A stretch of 23,044 bases of DNA from Muribaculaceae bacterium (lineage in GTDB: Bacteria > Bacteroidota > Bacteroidia > Bacteroidales > Muribaculaceae), in NCBI GenBank assembly GCA_009775365.1, contig VSPM01000043.1:1-23044 (forward strand), in the 5' to 3' direction. Below are positions 1-7,850 of the stretch, one piece after another. The notes beneath the pieces are model-generated. The model had not been told where the DNA came from and did not search any database. It was given only the letters and a program-made list of their open reading frames with translations. Position 1 is the first letter of the stretch. Each line of letters starts with the position of its first letter. Both the position numbers and the translations under genes were made by a program.

Positions 1-536
1 CCCCAGCCCCAAGCATATGATGGCATCCAGCCGCAGGAATACCAAGGATCGTAAAACCCTATGCTCCATCCCCACGGGTTGATTGACAATCCCCATGAAG
101 GCGACGACCACCATCCGGCATAGTAGGGATAATTCCATCCATAATATGGCGAGAAAACAGGCAATCCGTTATTGTCAATAACTATCTCTACATTGCCATA
201 GGCATTCTCAAGCACATCGCCAAGCACATCGGCATTGTCAACAACTATTGTCGGGTTGTAATACTTCTGTATCTGCTGGGTGTATACAAAATCTTCCCCA
301 TTTTCCACATAAGTGCCGATGGTGTCTACAGGCGAAGCATAATACTGTTCTCCTCTGCGGTTGTAGGCATCAACATCCATATCGGCCATATTGGGAATAT
401 AAGCCGACTTTTTCTTTTGTGAAGTCGACGACGACTTCTTGGGATTATAATAGATGTCGTCGTCAAAATAGTCCTGAGCATACACTGCGGCAGGAGTCAA
501 CAACAACATGGCTGATATCAACAATTGATGTTTCAT
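1..536 (-). CDS. Secreted Trp/Tyr/Gly-rich hypothetical protein, N-terminal part (runs off window)
   Basis: Reading the minus strand from 536 gives an open frame of 178 codons that continues past position 1. It starts MKHQLLISAMLLLTPAAVYA, a clear Sec signal peptide with an AYA-type cleavage site. An acidic/Lys-Ser linker follows (DYFDDDIYYNPKKSSS), then a hydrophilic stretch, then a region from about residue 135 very rich in Trp, Tyr, Gly and Pro (YYGWNYPYYAGWWSSPSWG). Secreted proteins of this composition are common in Bacteroidales and are usually hypothetical; I do not recognise a function. Two further ATGs lie in frame upstream (542 and 551), so the start is uncertain. I chose 536 because the purine-rich GAGAGGAATGAAT sits just before it and the signal peptide n-region then begins MKH. 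Export to periplasm or cell surface is inferred from the signal peptide alone. Confidence 0.75.
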   Translation of the reverse strand, partial: MKHQLLISAMLLLTPAAVYAQDYFDDDIYYNPKKSSSTSQKKKSAYIPNMADMDVDAYNRRGEQYYASPVDTIGTYVENGEDFVYTQQIQKYYNPTIVVDNADVLGDVLENAYGNVEIVIDNNGLPVFSPYYGWNYPYYAGWWSSPSWGLSINPWGWSIGFYDPWYSCGWMPSYAWGW

Positions 537-706
537 ATTCATTCCTCTCATTAATTTAGTGAAATGCAGACAACAAGGGCATTCTGCCCCATTGTCACAT
601 ATCTGACAAATAAACACACGAATAGTTTAATCCGTATATCCCCTTCTTAATATTTAACTTATTTAACAACGCAATTTTAGCATTCGTTTACAAAAAGTTT
701 GAATTA

Positions 707-1450
707 TTAGAACTTTAGATAAAAATCTCCGCAAAGCCTCCTGTATTCATCCGTTGGCTGACGGTCATCCTCAAACATCACAAGTGTCGGCACTTCATCT
801 GTCATGGTCATATCGGCATCAGCGCAGGAAGATTCCGATTCTTTTTTTATAAACTCAGCCATGACTCTTTTAGCCACCGAGCCATATCCGTCTTTCACAT
901 ATGTAGCCCTGTCCAACGACATTCCACACAATGGCGCCATCAGTCGCAATTTTGAAAAGTATTCGGAGGGGAAAATCATGCTTAACCTGCCTTTGTCTCT
1001 AAGCATATGAGATGAACATGCAAGCAACGTCTCAGGAGAAAGGCTTCCCTTATGCCTGGCAATATTTCTTGCGCTGCTAAAATCATTCACACCGGAATCA
1101 AAATATGGAGGATTGCTGACTATCAAGTCATAACATTCCGAACATTCCTCATATAACGATGAGAATGGAGACTGCATAACACAAACTCTGTCACCCCACG
1201 GAGATCTTTCGATATTCTCTTTTGCTTCTGCCACCGAAGCAGAATCTATATCTATAGCGTCTATGCCGGCAGAAGGGAAACGCTGAGCAAGCATCAGGGC
1301 TATAAGCCCGCACCCGGTGCCGACATCGAGCATGCGCACACCGCCGCGTCCCGCCCAAGCGCCTATCAACACACCGTCCACTCCCACTTTCATGGAGCTT
1401 TGCGAATGGCTGACCGAGAATTTTTTGAAGTAAAACAATCCACTTTTCAT
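707..1450 (-). CDS. trmN6: tRNA1(Val) (adenine(37)-N6)-methyltransferase
   Basis: Cytoplasmic SAM-dependent methyltransferase of the YfiC/TrmN6 family (247 aa), expected to make N6-methyladenosine at A37 of tRNA1(Val). The family opening is present: FKKFSV and MKVGVDGVLIGAW at residues 8-32. It is followed by the SAM-binding motif LDVGTGCG (41-48), an acidic motif AIDID (65-69) and the catalytic N6-adenine signature NPPY (113-116). The frame is open upstream to 1504, but family alignment places the N-terminus at MKSGLFYFKKF, so I use the ATG at 1450. A TAnnTTTG box ends only 4 bp upstream of this ATG, implying a leaderless or nearly leaderless mRNA. The gene is divergent from lon. A weak A/T-rich hairpin overlaps its stop codon. 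NPPY is shared by several N6/N5 methyltransferases; the MKVGVDGVLLGAWA-like block is what points to TrmN6. Confidence 0.88.
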   Translation of the reverse strand: MKSGLFYFKKFSVSHSQSSMKVGVDGVLIGAWAGRGGVRMLDVGTGCGLIALMLAQRFPSAGIDAIDIDSASVAEAKENIERSPWGDRVCVMQSPFSSLYEECSECYDLIVSNPPYFDSGVNDFSSARNIARHKGSLSPETLLACSSHMLRDKGRLSMIFPSEYFSKLRLMAPLCGMSLDRATYVKDGYGSVAKRVMAEFIKKESESSCADADMTMTDEVPTLVMFEDDRQPTDEYRRLCGDFYLKF

Positions 1451-1454
1451 GGTG

Positions 1455-1462
1455 CAAATATA
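1455..1462 (-). promoter_or_regulatory. trmN6 promoter -7 box (TATATTTG)
   Basis: The minus strand reads TATATTTG CACC ATG, matching the Bacteroidetes -7 consensus TAnnTTTG. The predicted transcript start falls at or within a few bases of the ATG. I see no convincing -33 TTTG element at the expected distance; that region overlaps the lon -7 box. Confidence 0.5.
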
Positions 1463-1474
1463 GTCAGAATTAAC

Positions 1475-1482
1475 TAACTTTG
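1475..1482 (+). promoter_or_regulatory. lon promoter -7 box (TAACTTTG)
   Basis: TAACTTTGCAC fits the extended Bacteroidetes -7 consensus TAnnTTTGC. The expected transcript start is about 1486-1490, which overlaps the ATG at 1487. This favours translation from the ATG at 1511, or a leaderless start at 1487. The box lies 12 bp from the divergent trmN6 box, so the two promoters probably share their upstream DNA. Confidence 0.5.
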
Positions 1483-1510
1483 CACTATGTACAAGAAGAA
1501 ACATCCTTTA

Positions 1511-3943
1511 ATGAATACTACAGAATCTGCAGAAGAAATACAAGTCAGCGGCTCTTTCATTGCTGAATTTCCCTCAGGAGAAGAGGCGGATTTCACTTAT
1601 GACACCGACTCTATCCCAGTGCTTCCAATGAAGGAGTCTGTTGCATATCCCGGACTCCCTCAACCTGTTAAAATCGAAAATGAGGAATTTGAGAAACTTA
1701 TAGAGGCGGCCTACAACTCCAAGGAGTGCATTTTTGCCGTCACTCAATCCGACAGAACAGATCATCCATCTAAAGTGAAAGATTTCTTTCCGGTGGGTGT
1801 CGTGTGCAAGGTTGTGAAAATTATAAGAATCCCCGGCACTGTGCCTGTGGCATTCCTTCTTTCGGGAGAAAGAGCAAGGCTTAGAAAGATTGTAAAGAAA
1901 ACCCCGGTATTGATTGGGGCCGTCGATCCGCTCGACGTAATCGACTGTTCTACTTTCGGCACAGAGGAAGAAGTGCTGCTTGAAAACATCAACAACACTT
2001 TTGCCCAAATTCTAAATTACATATCGGAGCAAGAGCGCAACCGAATCTCTTTCTCTGTAGAAGAAATGGACAAGTTTGTTGACCGCAAAATATATTTCAT
2101 GGCCAACAACTCGCCGCTGCAAGTAGATGACAAAGCCCGCCTCCTTGAATGCGGCGACATTAAGAATCTACTTGAAACATTCCTCAAGATGCTCGACATG
2201 GCTCTTCAGAAGCTTGAAATTCAAGCAGCCATACATATGCGCACACACGAAGACCTCAACCGTCAGCAGCGCGAGCACTTCCTCCAGCAGCAAATCAAAG
2301 CCATTCAAGACGAATTGGGCGACAATTCCGAAGGCTCCGATGAAGACGAGCTCTTAGAGAGGGCTAAAAAAATGCAATGGAGCAAGGCGGCAAGAGCACA
2401 TTTCGACAAAGAGCTTAGAAAACTTGAACGATTCAATCCGCAAAACCCGGAATATTCCATTCAATATTCTTATCTTGACAACCTTCTCAACCTTCCTTGG
2501 GAAAAATATAGCGCAGATAGTTTCACGCTTTCTAAAGTTGAGAAAATTCTCAATCGCGACCACTACGGGCTCGAGACAGTAAAGGAACGAATCATAGAGC
2601 AAATGGCCGTGATTAAGCTTCGCAACGACATGAAGGCGCCTATAATCTGTCTTTATGGCCCTCCGGGGGTGGGCAAGACCTCTTTGGGTAAATCCATTGC
2701 CGATGCCTTGGGAAGAGAGTATGCAAGAGTGTCGCTCGGCGGCCTGCATGACGAGGCAGAAATTCGCGGGCACAGGCGCACCTACATCGGAGCCATGCCG
2801 GGAAGAATAATAGCCGCTCTCGCAAAATGTGGCACAGGCAATCCGGTGTTTGTGCTCGATGAAATAGATAAAATCGGCAAGGACTTTAAGGGAGACCCAT
2901 CTACCGCTCTGCTTGAAGTGCTTGACCCTGAACAGAACGGAGCTTTCCACGACAATTATATCGACTTTGACTATGACCTGTCGAAGATTCTGTTCATTGC
3001 CACTGCCAACAACCTTTCAGACATTTCGCGCCCTCTGCTCGATCGCATGGAAATAATTGAGATTGGAGGCTACATACCGGAGGAAAAGGTTGAAATAGCA
3101 AAACGTCATCTCGTGCCGAAAAGTCTGCGGGAACACGGATTTCCGGAAAATGAGATTTCTTTCGCAAAAGATGCGTTGGAATATATCATCGAGCGTTACA
3201 CCCGTGAGTCGGGAGTGAGACAACTGGAAAAGAAAATCGCCAAAGTGCTAAGGAAGATTGCAAGGCTGAAAGCGTCTAACAAACCTTACCCTTCCAAAAT
3301 CTCCAAGGAAAAAGTCAAGGAGCTTCTTGGCAAAGAGGAAGTTAACCCTGATTTTTATGAGAACAACAGGTTTGCAGGAGTTGTGACCGGTCTTGCATGG
3401 ACTCAAGTTGGAGGAGAAATATTGTTTATTGAGACTTCTCTCTCCCCCGGCAAGGGCGACAAACTCACTCTCACCGGCAATCTTGGAGACGTGATGAAAG
3501 AATCTGCGGCTATAGCCCTGCAATACCTCAAGGCTCATGCCAATAGATTCGGCATAAACCCGGAGATATTCTCTAAAGCTGATATTCACATTCATGTGCC
3601 GGAAGGCGCTATTCCTAAAGACGGACCTTCAGCCGGCGTGACGATGGCTACATCGCTGGCATCAGCGTTTCTTGGCAAGAAAGTACGCGACAAACTTGCA
3701 ATGACAGGAGAAATCACCCTGAGAGGGAAAGTCTTGCCTGTGGGTGGCATTAAAGAGAAAATTCTGGCGGCAAAAAGAGCGGGCATAACCGACATTATCC
3801 TTTCAAACGCCAACAAAAAAGACATAGAGGAAATTAACGAACGTTACCTAAAAGGGCTAACATTCCATTATGTAGAGACTGTGGATGAAGTCCTCGATTT
3901 CGCGCTCTTACCCGAGCTCGCAGAAAACCGTTTCGATTTCTGA
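1511..3943 (+). CDS. lon: ATP-dependent endopeptidase Lon
   Basis: Homohexameric AAA+ serine protease that degrades misfolded and regulatory proteins in the cytoplasm; about 810 aa, normal for LonA. Numbering here is from the upstream ATG at 1487. The LonN substrate-binding domain starts at IPVLPMKESVAYPG, followed by a charged coiled coil rich in Gln/Arg (about 245-300). Then come Walker A GPPGVGKT (391-398), Walker B VFVLDEIDK, sensor and arginine-finger segments, and the C-terminal protease domain. Both catalytic residues are visible: Ser715 in PKDGPSAG and Lys758 in GGIKEK. The start is uncertain: the ATG at 1487 (MYKKKHPL) is in frame, but the promoter box at 1475-1482 puts transcription onset at or past it, so I prefer 1511 (MNTTESAEE). 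No strong terminator follows the stop. Confidence 0.97.
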   Translation: MNTTESAEEIQVSGSFIAEFPSGEEADFTYDTDSIPVLPMKESVAYPGLPQPVKIENEEFEKLIEAAYNSKECIFAVTQSDRTDHPSKVKDFFPVGVVCKVVKIIRIPGTVPVAFLLSGERARLRKIVKKTPVLIGAVDPLDVIDCSTFGTEEEVLLENINNTFAQILNYISEQERNRISFSVEEMDKFVDRKIYFMANNSPLQVDDKARLLECGDIKNLLETFLKMLDMALQKLEIQAAIHMRTHEDLNRQQREHFLQQQIKAIQDELGDNSEGSDEDELLERAKKMQWSKAARAHFDKELRKLERFNPQNPEYSIQYSYLDNLLNLPWEKYSADSFTLSKVEKILNRDHYGLETVKERIIEQMAVIKLRNDMKAPIICLYGPPGVGKTSLGKSIADALGREYARVSLGGLHDEAEIRGHRRTYIGAMPGRIIAALAKCGTGNPVFVLDEIDKIGKDFKGDPSTALLEVLDPEQNGAFHDNYIDFDYDLSKILFIATANNLSDISRPLLDRMEIIEIGGYIPEEKVEIAKRHLVPKSLREHGFPENEISFAKDALEYIIERYTRESGVRQLEKKIAKVLRKIARLKASNKPYPSKISKEKVKELLGKEEVNPDFYENNRFAGVVTGLAWTQVGGEILFIETSLSPGKGDKLTLTGNLGDVMKESAAIALQYLKAHANRFGINPEIFSKADIHIHVPEGAIPKDGPSAGVTMATSLASAFLGKKVRDKLAMTGEITLRGKVLPVGGIKEKILAAKRAGITDIILSNANKKDIEEINERYLKGLTFHYVETVDEVLDFALLPELAENRFDF

Positions 3944-4037
3944 CAATATGCTCTGAATAAAACAGTTTTCTATGTTTCGTTAGTGTCACTCTTTTTGTGT
4001 GTCGTTTATAACTGAAATCAAAGATAAAATATGTGTT

Positions 4038-4565
4038 ATGAAAAGACCATGGACCATAGCCACCTTCGCATTGTCTACATTAGGGTATGCGTGGCTGGAG
4101 CCGAAAGGGAATCTTTCGATCTTGGCTGGAAATTCGCATTCGGCAACGCAGCCGATCCCGCTAAAGATTTCGGATGCGGCACAGAATACTTCAACTACCT
4201 CACGAAAGCAAACTCAATCCATAACAAAGGCCCCTACTCTCCAAAATTCGATGAAGCCAAAAGGGGCGTTGTGTGGAAAGATGTGACACTGCCCCACGAT
4301 TTTGTTGTAGACCTTCCTTTCTCAGCAGATGCCAGCCACAGCCACGGCTACAAGACTGTGGGTTACAAATATCCTGAGACAAGCGTGGAGACGAAGCATA
4401 TTACCTGAAATCATAGTGGACAGACCTGCCCGTGCTCCATCTCTTCCCTCATTGGAATCTGAAAGGACACGAAGGCGAGGAAGTGGATGCGTGGGCATAC
4501 AGCCATATGGAAGATCTGCTGACGGCAAGGATGTGGCGGCAGTGACAGTGAAAGTGCTCGATTGA
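4038..4565 (+). pseudogene. Decayed GH2 beta-galactosidase remnant
   Basis: Three pieces of one glycoside hydrolase family 2 enzyme are recognisable in three frames. (1) A signal peptide MKRPWTIATFALSTLGYA starts at 4038, then the frame shifts near 4090. (2) The N-terminal sugar-binding domain runs from RESFDLGWKFAFGN to SHGYKTVGYKYPETS (about 4107-4384), with the family's WKDVTLPHDFVVDLPF block. (3) After an internal deletion near 4388 the sequence resumes at DEAYYLKS, a TAG stop at 4414, then WTDLPVLHLFPHWN (about 4390-4504); after a second deletion it ends SADGKDVAAVTVKVLD (about 4515-4562). The whole TIM-barrel catalytic domain is missing. Intact relatives are roughly 800 aa or more, secreted or periplasmic, and act on beta-galactosides of host or plant glycans. 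The remnant cannot be functional. Assignment rests on recalled family motifs. Confidence 0.8.
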
Positions 4566-4582
4566 CGGCTATTCATAATCCG

Positions 4583-4625
4583 GCACCTCATTGCCATTTA
4601 TAGGCATTGAGGTGCATTTTATCTT
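4583..4625 (+). terminator. Hairpin terminator after GH2 remnant
   Basis: Arms GCACCTCATTGCC (4583-4595) and GGCATTGAGGTGC (4603-4615) pair over 12 of 13 positions around a 7-nt loop, followed by the T-rich tail ATTTTATCTTTT. It is probably the surviving terminator of the decayed gene. Confidence 0.6.
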
Positions 4626-4629
4626 TTAA

Positions 4630-4740
4630 GAGTTCTATCCATTCTTCAACTACTTGAACTGCTACGGCACAATCTTGCAGGAGCGCAAGCCAAAACATCC
4701 GGCCACACCTAATGACGAAGCAAAAGTATTAAAGCAGTAG
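4630..4740 (+). pseudogene. Unidentified ORF remnant (C-terminal-like fragment)
   Basis: An open frame of 36 sense codons lacks an ATG and ends in TAG at 4738. It begins EFYPFFNYLNCYG and ends DEAKVLKQ. It is bounded on the left by an in-frame TAA at 4627 and on the right by a terminator-like hairpin. Aromatic-rich then charged composition looks like the tail of a lost protein. I cannot assign a family, and it may be chance. It sits beside the GH2 remnant, so this interval may be what is left of a former carbohydrate-utilisation cluster. Confidence 0.25.
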
Positions 4741-4765
4741 AGGGGCGCCGTGACGGCACCCCTCT
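4739..4765. terminator. Bidirectional hairpin between convergent units
   Basis: AGAGGGG-C-GCCG (from 4739) pairs with CGGC-A-CCCCTCT (ending 4765), leaving one internal mismatch. It lies 35 bp beyond the stop of the SulP gene on the minus strand and directly at the end of the plus-strand remnant. Flanking T-tracts are weak on both strands, so it is a probable but not classical terminator. Confidence 0.5.
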
Positions 4766-4799
4766 ACTAATTGAAAATCATTATTATCGTAGAAGATTA

Positions 4800-6500
4800 T
4801 TATTGTCGCGATATCGATTCGACAAGCTGATTTGCCATTTTCACTGCCACCGTGATGTGCGGGCAGATATGATCTTTCCCGATCAGCTGATCAATGCCTA
4901 CATGCTCGAGCACAGCCCTAACACTGTCGTTAACGCCCGACAGCACCACATGTACTCCATGTTCCTGTGAAGAGCGAATCAGTATCTCAAGGTTATGAAC
5001 AGCCGTAGCATCAATAAACGGCACCTTTCTCATTCTTATGATACGCACGAGAGGCTTGTCGCCCATAGTGGAGCGGGTGATTTCCTCAAACTTTGTGGCC
5101 ACGCCAAAAAAGAACGGCCCGTCAATCTCATACACCTGAACACCTTTGGCCACATCAAGCACCTCATGAGTAGTGGCTTCAGTGCCTTCCGCCACATCAA
5201 GCTGGTCGCTATACACCTTAATTTGTATGTTCTCCGTCACACGGCGCAAGAATAATACAATCGCGAGCAACAAGCCAATCTCTATGGCTATCGTAAGATC
5301 GAAAATAACTGTCAGCAAAAATGTCACCACAAGCACTGTGACATCACTCTTAGGATTCTTGAGAATACCTTTAACCGTTCTCCATCCACTCATATTATAG
5401 CTAACCATAATCAGCACCGCTGCAAGACAAGCCATCGGAACCATGTTGATAAGCGGCATCATGAAGAGGAATATGAGAAGCAACACAAAGGCATGGATAA
5501 TGCCGGCCACCGGTGTGCGTCCGCCGTTAGTGATGTTAGTCATTGTGCGGGCAATGGCTCCGGTCACAGGAATACCGCCGAAAAACGGCACTACAATATT
5601 GGCGACTCCCTGGCCTATAAGCTCGGTGTTTGACCTCGTGCGAGAGCCTGTGACACCATCAGCCACTGTGGCTGACAGCAAAGATTCTATCGCCCCGAGA
5701 ATAGCGATCGTGAATGCCGACGGCAACAATAGATTGATATTCTCCAATGTTATTTTGAAACCTTTTGGAGTGGGAAGATCTGTCGCCATGCCGTGAAAAC
5801 GGTCGCCAATTGTTGTCACATGATATTCCGGATAATAAGTGTTAAGAACCCAGACCACAAAAGTAATTACAATAATAGCAATCAAGGCGCCGGGCAATTT
5901 CTTTGATATCATCGGGACGGCAATGATAATCAACAGCGAAACAACGCCAACTATGGTTGTCACCAAGTCGATATTGCCAAAATTGCTGAAATACATGCCC
6001 CATTTGGGGATAAATGCAGCCGGCACATCTGTAAGTCCGAGCCCAAAGAAATCGTTCATCTGCGTGGAGAATATCGTAAGCGCGATGCCCGCCGTGAATC
6101 CCACTACAATCGGATACGGGATGAACTTGATGACAGTGCCCAGATGGAACATGCCGAGAAGCACAAGTATCAAGCCGGCCATGCAAGTGGCGATTGCCAG
6201 GCCTTCAAGACCGAAATTCTCAATTATACCATACACAATAATAATGAAAGCGCCGGTCGGGCCTCCAATCTGAACGGAACATCCGCCAAGGGCAGAAACG
6301 AGGAAACCACCGATTATCGCGGTAATCAAACCCACGGAAGGGTTCACACCGCTTGCTATAGCAAATGCCACAGCCAACGGTAATGCCACGATGCCGACAA
6401 CGATGCCGGCAATCAAATCGGATTTAAAACGAGATAATGAATAGTTTTTTAAAGCCGAAATCAACTTCGGTTTAAAATCAATAGGGCCGGAAAGGGTCAT
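4800..6500 (-). CDS. SulP family inorganic anion transporter with STAS domain
   Basis: Inner-membrane SLC26/SulP transporter, 566 aa, a normal family length. The N-terminal cytoplasmic stretch leads into DLIAGIVVGIVALPLAVAFA, the conserved first-helix signature. About a dozen hydrophobic segments follow up to about residue 420, including GGCSVQIGGPTGAF and a conserved SLLSATVADG motif. The C-terminal STAS domain (about 440-550) contains VPFIDATAVHNLE, the usual loop region. Family members carry sulfate, bicarbonate or other anions by symport or exchange; the sequence does not decide the substrate. No sulfate-assimilation or carbonic anhydrase genes adjoin it. It appears monocistronic: a TAnnTTTG box with an inverted repeat lies upstream and a hairpin downstream. 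Confidence 0.93.
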   Translation of the reverse strand: MTLSGPIDFKPKLISALKNYSLSRFKSDLIAGIVVGIVALPLAVAFAIASGVNPSVGLITAIIGGFLVSALGGCSVQIGGPTGAFIIIVYGIIENFGLEGLAIATCMAGLILVLLGMFHLGTVIKFIPYPIVVGFTAGIALTIFSTQMNDFFGLGLTDVPAAFIPKWGMYFSNFGNIDLVTTIVGVVSLLIIIAVPMISKKLPGALIAIIVITFVVWVLNTYYPEYHVTTIGDRFHGMATDLPTPKGFKITLENINLLLPSAFTIAILGAIESLLSATVADGVTGSRTRSNTELIGQGVANIVVPFFGGIPVTGAIARTMTNITNGGRTPVAGIIHAFVLLLIFLFMMPLINMVPMACLAAVLIMVSYNMSGWRTVKGILKNPKSDVTVLVVTFLLTVIFDLTIAIEIGLLLAIVLFLRRVTENIQIKVYSDQLDVAEGTEATTHEVLDVAKGVQVYEIDGPFFFGVATKFEEITRSTMGDKPLVRIIRMRKVPFIDATAVHNLEILIRSSQEHGVHVVLSGVNDSVRAVLEHVGIDQLIGKDHICPHITVAVKMANQLVESISRQ

Positions 6501-6567
6501 AACAATAATGTTAGATTAGCACTAAATTTTGGGGCAACGACTACCGCAGCCGCGCCTTTTGAAAGTG

Positions 6568-6598
6568 CAAAATTAGTGAAAATATGTTTAGTAACATA
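6568..6598 (-). promoter_or_regulatory. SulP gene promoter with upstream inverted repeat
   Basis: The minus strand has TAATTTTGCAC (box at 6575-6568), matching TAnnTTTGC, about 68 bp before the SulP ATG. Immediately upstream lies TATGTTTAGTAACATA (6583-6598), an inverted repeat with 6-bp arms and a 4-bp spacer. It sits where a regulator could occlude or assist the -33 region. Confidence 0.5.
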
Positions 6599-6734
6599 AA
6601 ATTGCTTACACATTTTCACTTTTTTTTCTTCGCATAAGACCCTAACCTATCAGCAAGGATGTAATAAAGACACCTTTTTACCCTGCCGATACTTGCAACC
6701 ACATTCCAGCAAGCTTGCGTCGGAAACGTTATAT

Positions 6735-7409
6735 TCAGAATGCAAAGCCTACGGAAATGCGAAAGTAATTTTCATGATATAAGATGCGGCCTCCGGTGTT
6801 CTTTGCAAGATTCAACAATCCGAAATCATATCCCAATGCAACATTCCATCGGCCAAAATCTGCACCTGCTGCTATGTCCCACAGCAAATCGAAACGATTA
6901 AGCATTCCGTCTTCACCATACATGTCGTTATCAAACTCCTCTTCAATAGGAATGTGCATCTTCTCTGTGAAGCCATACATCAACTGTGGGCCTGTCTTAA
7001 TAAATAACGAAGCATTTTCCCAGATGTCGAAATGAAACCCAAAATCAAGGGGAACCCTTATGCCGAATTTATCGATATGTCCGGACGGTATGTTGTTTGA
7101 CTCATCAATTGCAAAATCCATCTTATATGTGTCGTAAAACAAAGAAGCACCCGGCTCAAAATATAAGTTTGCAACTAAAGGAAGATGATAATATGCCCCT
7201 GCTGAAGCGCCAAGACGAGACTCAAACATATTGATCTTTATAATACTCGATTTCCAGTCGCCCGGGTTAGAAACATCTAACGAAGCCCTCACTCCCCAGT
7301 GCCCGGCATTGTCAGGGTTATTAAACACTACATCCGATGCGAAAGCACCTTTCACTGATGCAGAAATTAACATGAAGACAGGAAACCATTTACGAAGTGC
7401 AGTCATCAT
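6735..7409 (-). CDS. Outer-membrane beta-barrel (PorT-like) protein
   Basis: A 224-aa protein with a Sec signal peptide (hydrophobic core WFPVFMLISASVKGAFA, cleavage likely before SDVVF). Alternating hydrophobic and aromatic strands typical of an 8-strand outer-membrane barrel follow, and it ends ISVGFAF with a C-terminal phenylalanine, the usual barrel-assembly signal. Phrases such as GASAGAYYHLPLVANLYFEPGASLFYD, FGIRVPLDFGFHFD and WNVALGYDFGLLNLA match the PorT/OmpW-like 'outer membrane beta-barrel' group common in Bacteroidales. Function is unknown. A second ATG two codons in (7406) could equally be the start. It is isolated: more than 1 kb of gene-poor DNA lies upstream. No clear terminator is seen downstream. 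Confidence 0.8.
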   Translation of the reverse strand: MMTALRKWFPVFMLISASVKGAFASDVVFNNPDNAGHWGVRASLDVSNPGDWKSSIIKINMFESRLGASAGAYYHLPLVANLYFEPGASLFYDTYKMDFAIDESNNIPSGHIDKFGIRVPLDFGFHFDIWENASLFIKTGPQLMYGFTEKMHIPIEEEFDNDMYGEDGMLNRFDLLWDIAAGADFGRWNVALGYDFGLLNLAKNTGGRILYHENYFRISVGFAF

Positions 7410-7603
7410 TCAAAAGCAATTTATGTTAGAAATATATTTATCGGAATCAAATTACAACTCCCATTACTATTCTAATAACGAAGCCAAGACCGCAATTAAT
7501 GTGTGAGGACTGCATTTTTTATGACTATCTTTATATGGCAACGAAAATCAGACCCTTCATACACCGGCAATACATATAAAGAGACTGCATGCCTCGCATA
7601 TGT

Positions 7604-7753
7604 GCAAAAAAAAATTGATTGTCATCCCGACAACCAATCTTCTTGTTAACCTTAAAATCTAATACCATGAAAAACTCACTGCAAAGTTACAAATATTTTT
7701 TCAAACACTGTTATAAAACATATAAAAAATTCATGTTTTAACATAGATTTAAC
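7604..7753. repeat. Direct repeat copy 1 (sRNA-bearing element)
   Basis: About 150 bp closely matching 8214-8361. The central ~95 bp, from the A-run through GTTACAAATATTTTTT, are nearly identical apart from a few substitutions, and similarity fades toward both ends. It holds a minus-strand promoter box, a leader and a hairpin with T-run. Confidence 0.9.
7606..7677 (-). ncRNA. Candidate small RNA, copy 1
   Basis: Read on the minus strand: the -7 box TAACTTTG (7689-7682), a predicted start near 7677, and a leader containing TTTTTCATGGTATTAG and TTTTAAGGTTAACAAG. Then a hairpin with arms ATTGGTTGTC and GACAATCAAT (about 7638-7614) runs into nine T residues (7614-7606), a classic Rho-independent end. 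Expected transcript is about 70 nt. At the loop-closing position this copy has U where copy 2 has C, keeping a G-U pair on this strand but giving an A-C mismatch on the other, which favours minus-strand transcription. The layout of Bacteroidetes promoter plus terminator recalls the published Bacteroidales-1 RNA class, but I cannot run a covariance model. The alternative is a plus-strand leader before a 24-codon peptide beginning MKNSLQSYKYFFKHC. Confidence 0.55.
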
Positions 7754-7850
7754 TTTTATGAGATTTTCAAGTATTATTTTATATTTTGTTAACAGAAGAT
7801 TGTTTTTACTAAGGTAAATCTACGATAACAATATTGACAAAATAATCATA

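Noticed and set aside
248..559. A 103-codon plus-strand frame at the left edge
   Set aside because: The minus strand carries a signal peptide and a continuous, compositionally coherent secreted protein; the plus frame is its shadow.
5839..6273. A 144-codon plus-strand open frame opposite the SulP gene, with several similar ones at 4995-5796
   Set aside because: They mirror a strongly supported membrane-transporter frame on the other strand, have no family features, and arise from codon bias of the real gene.
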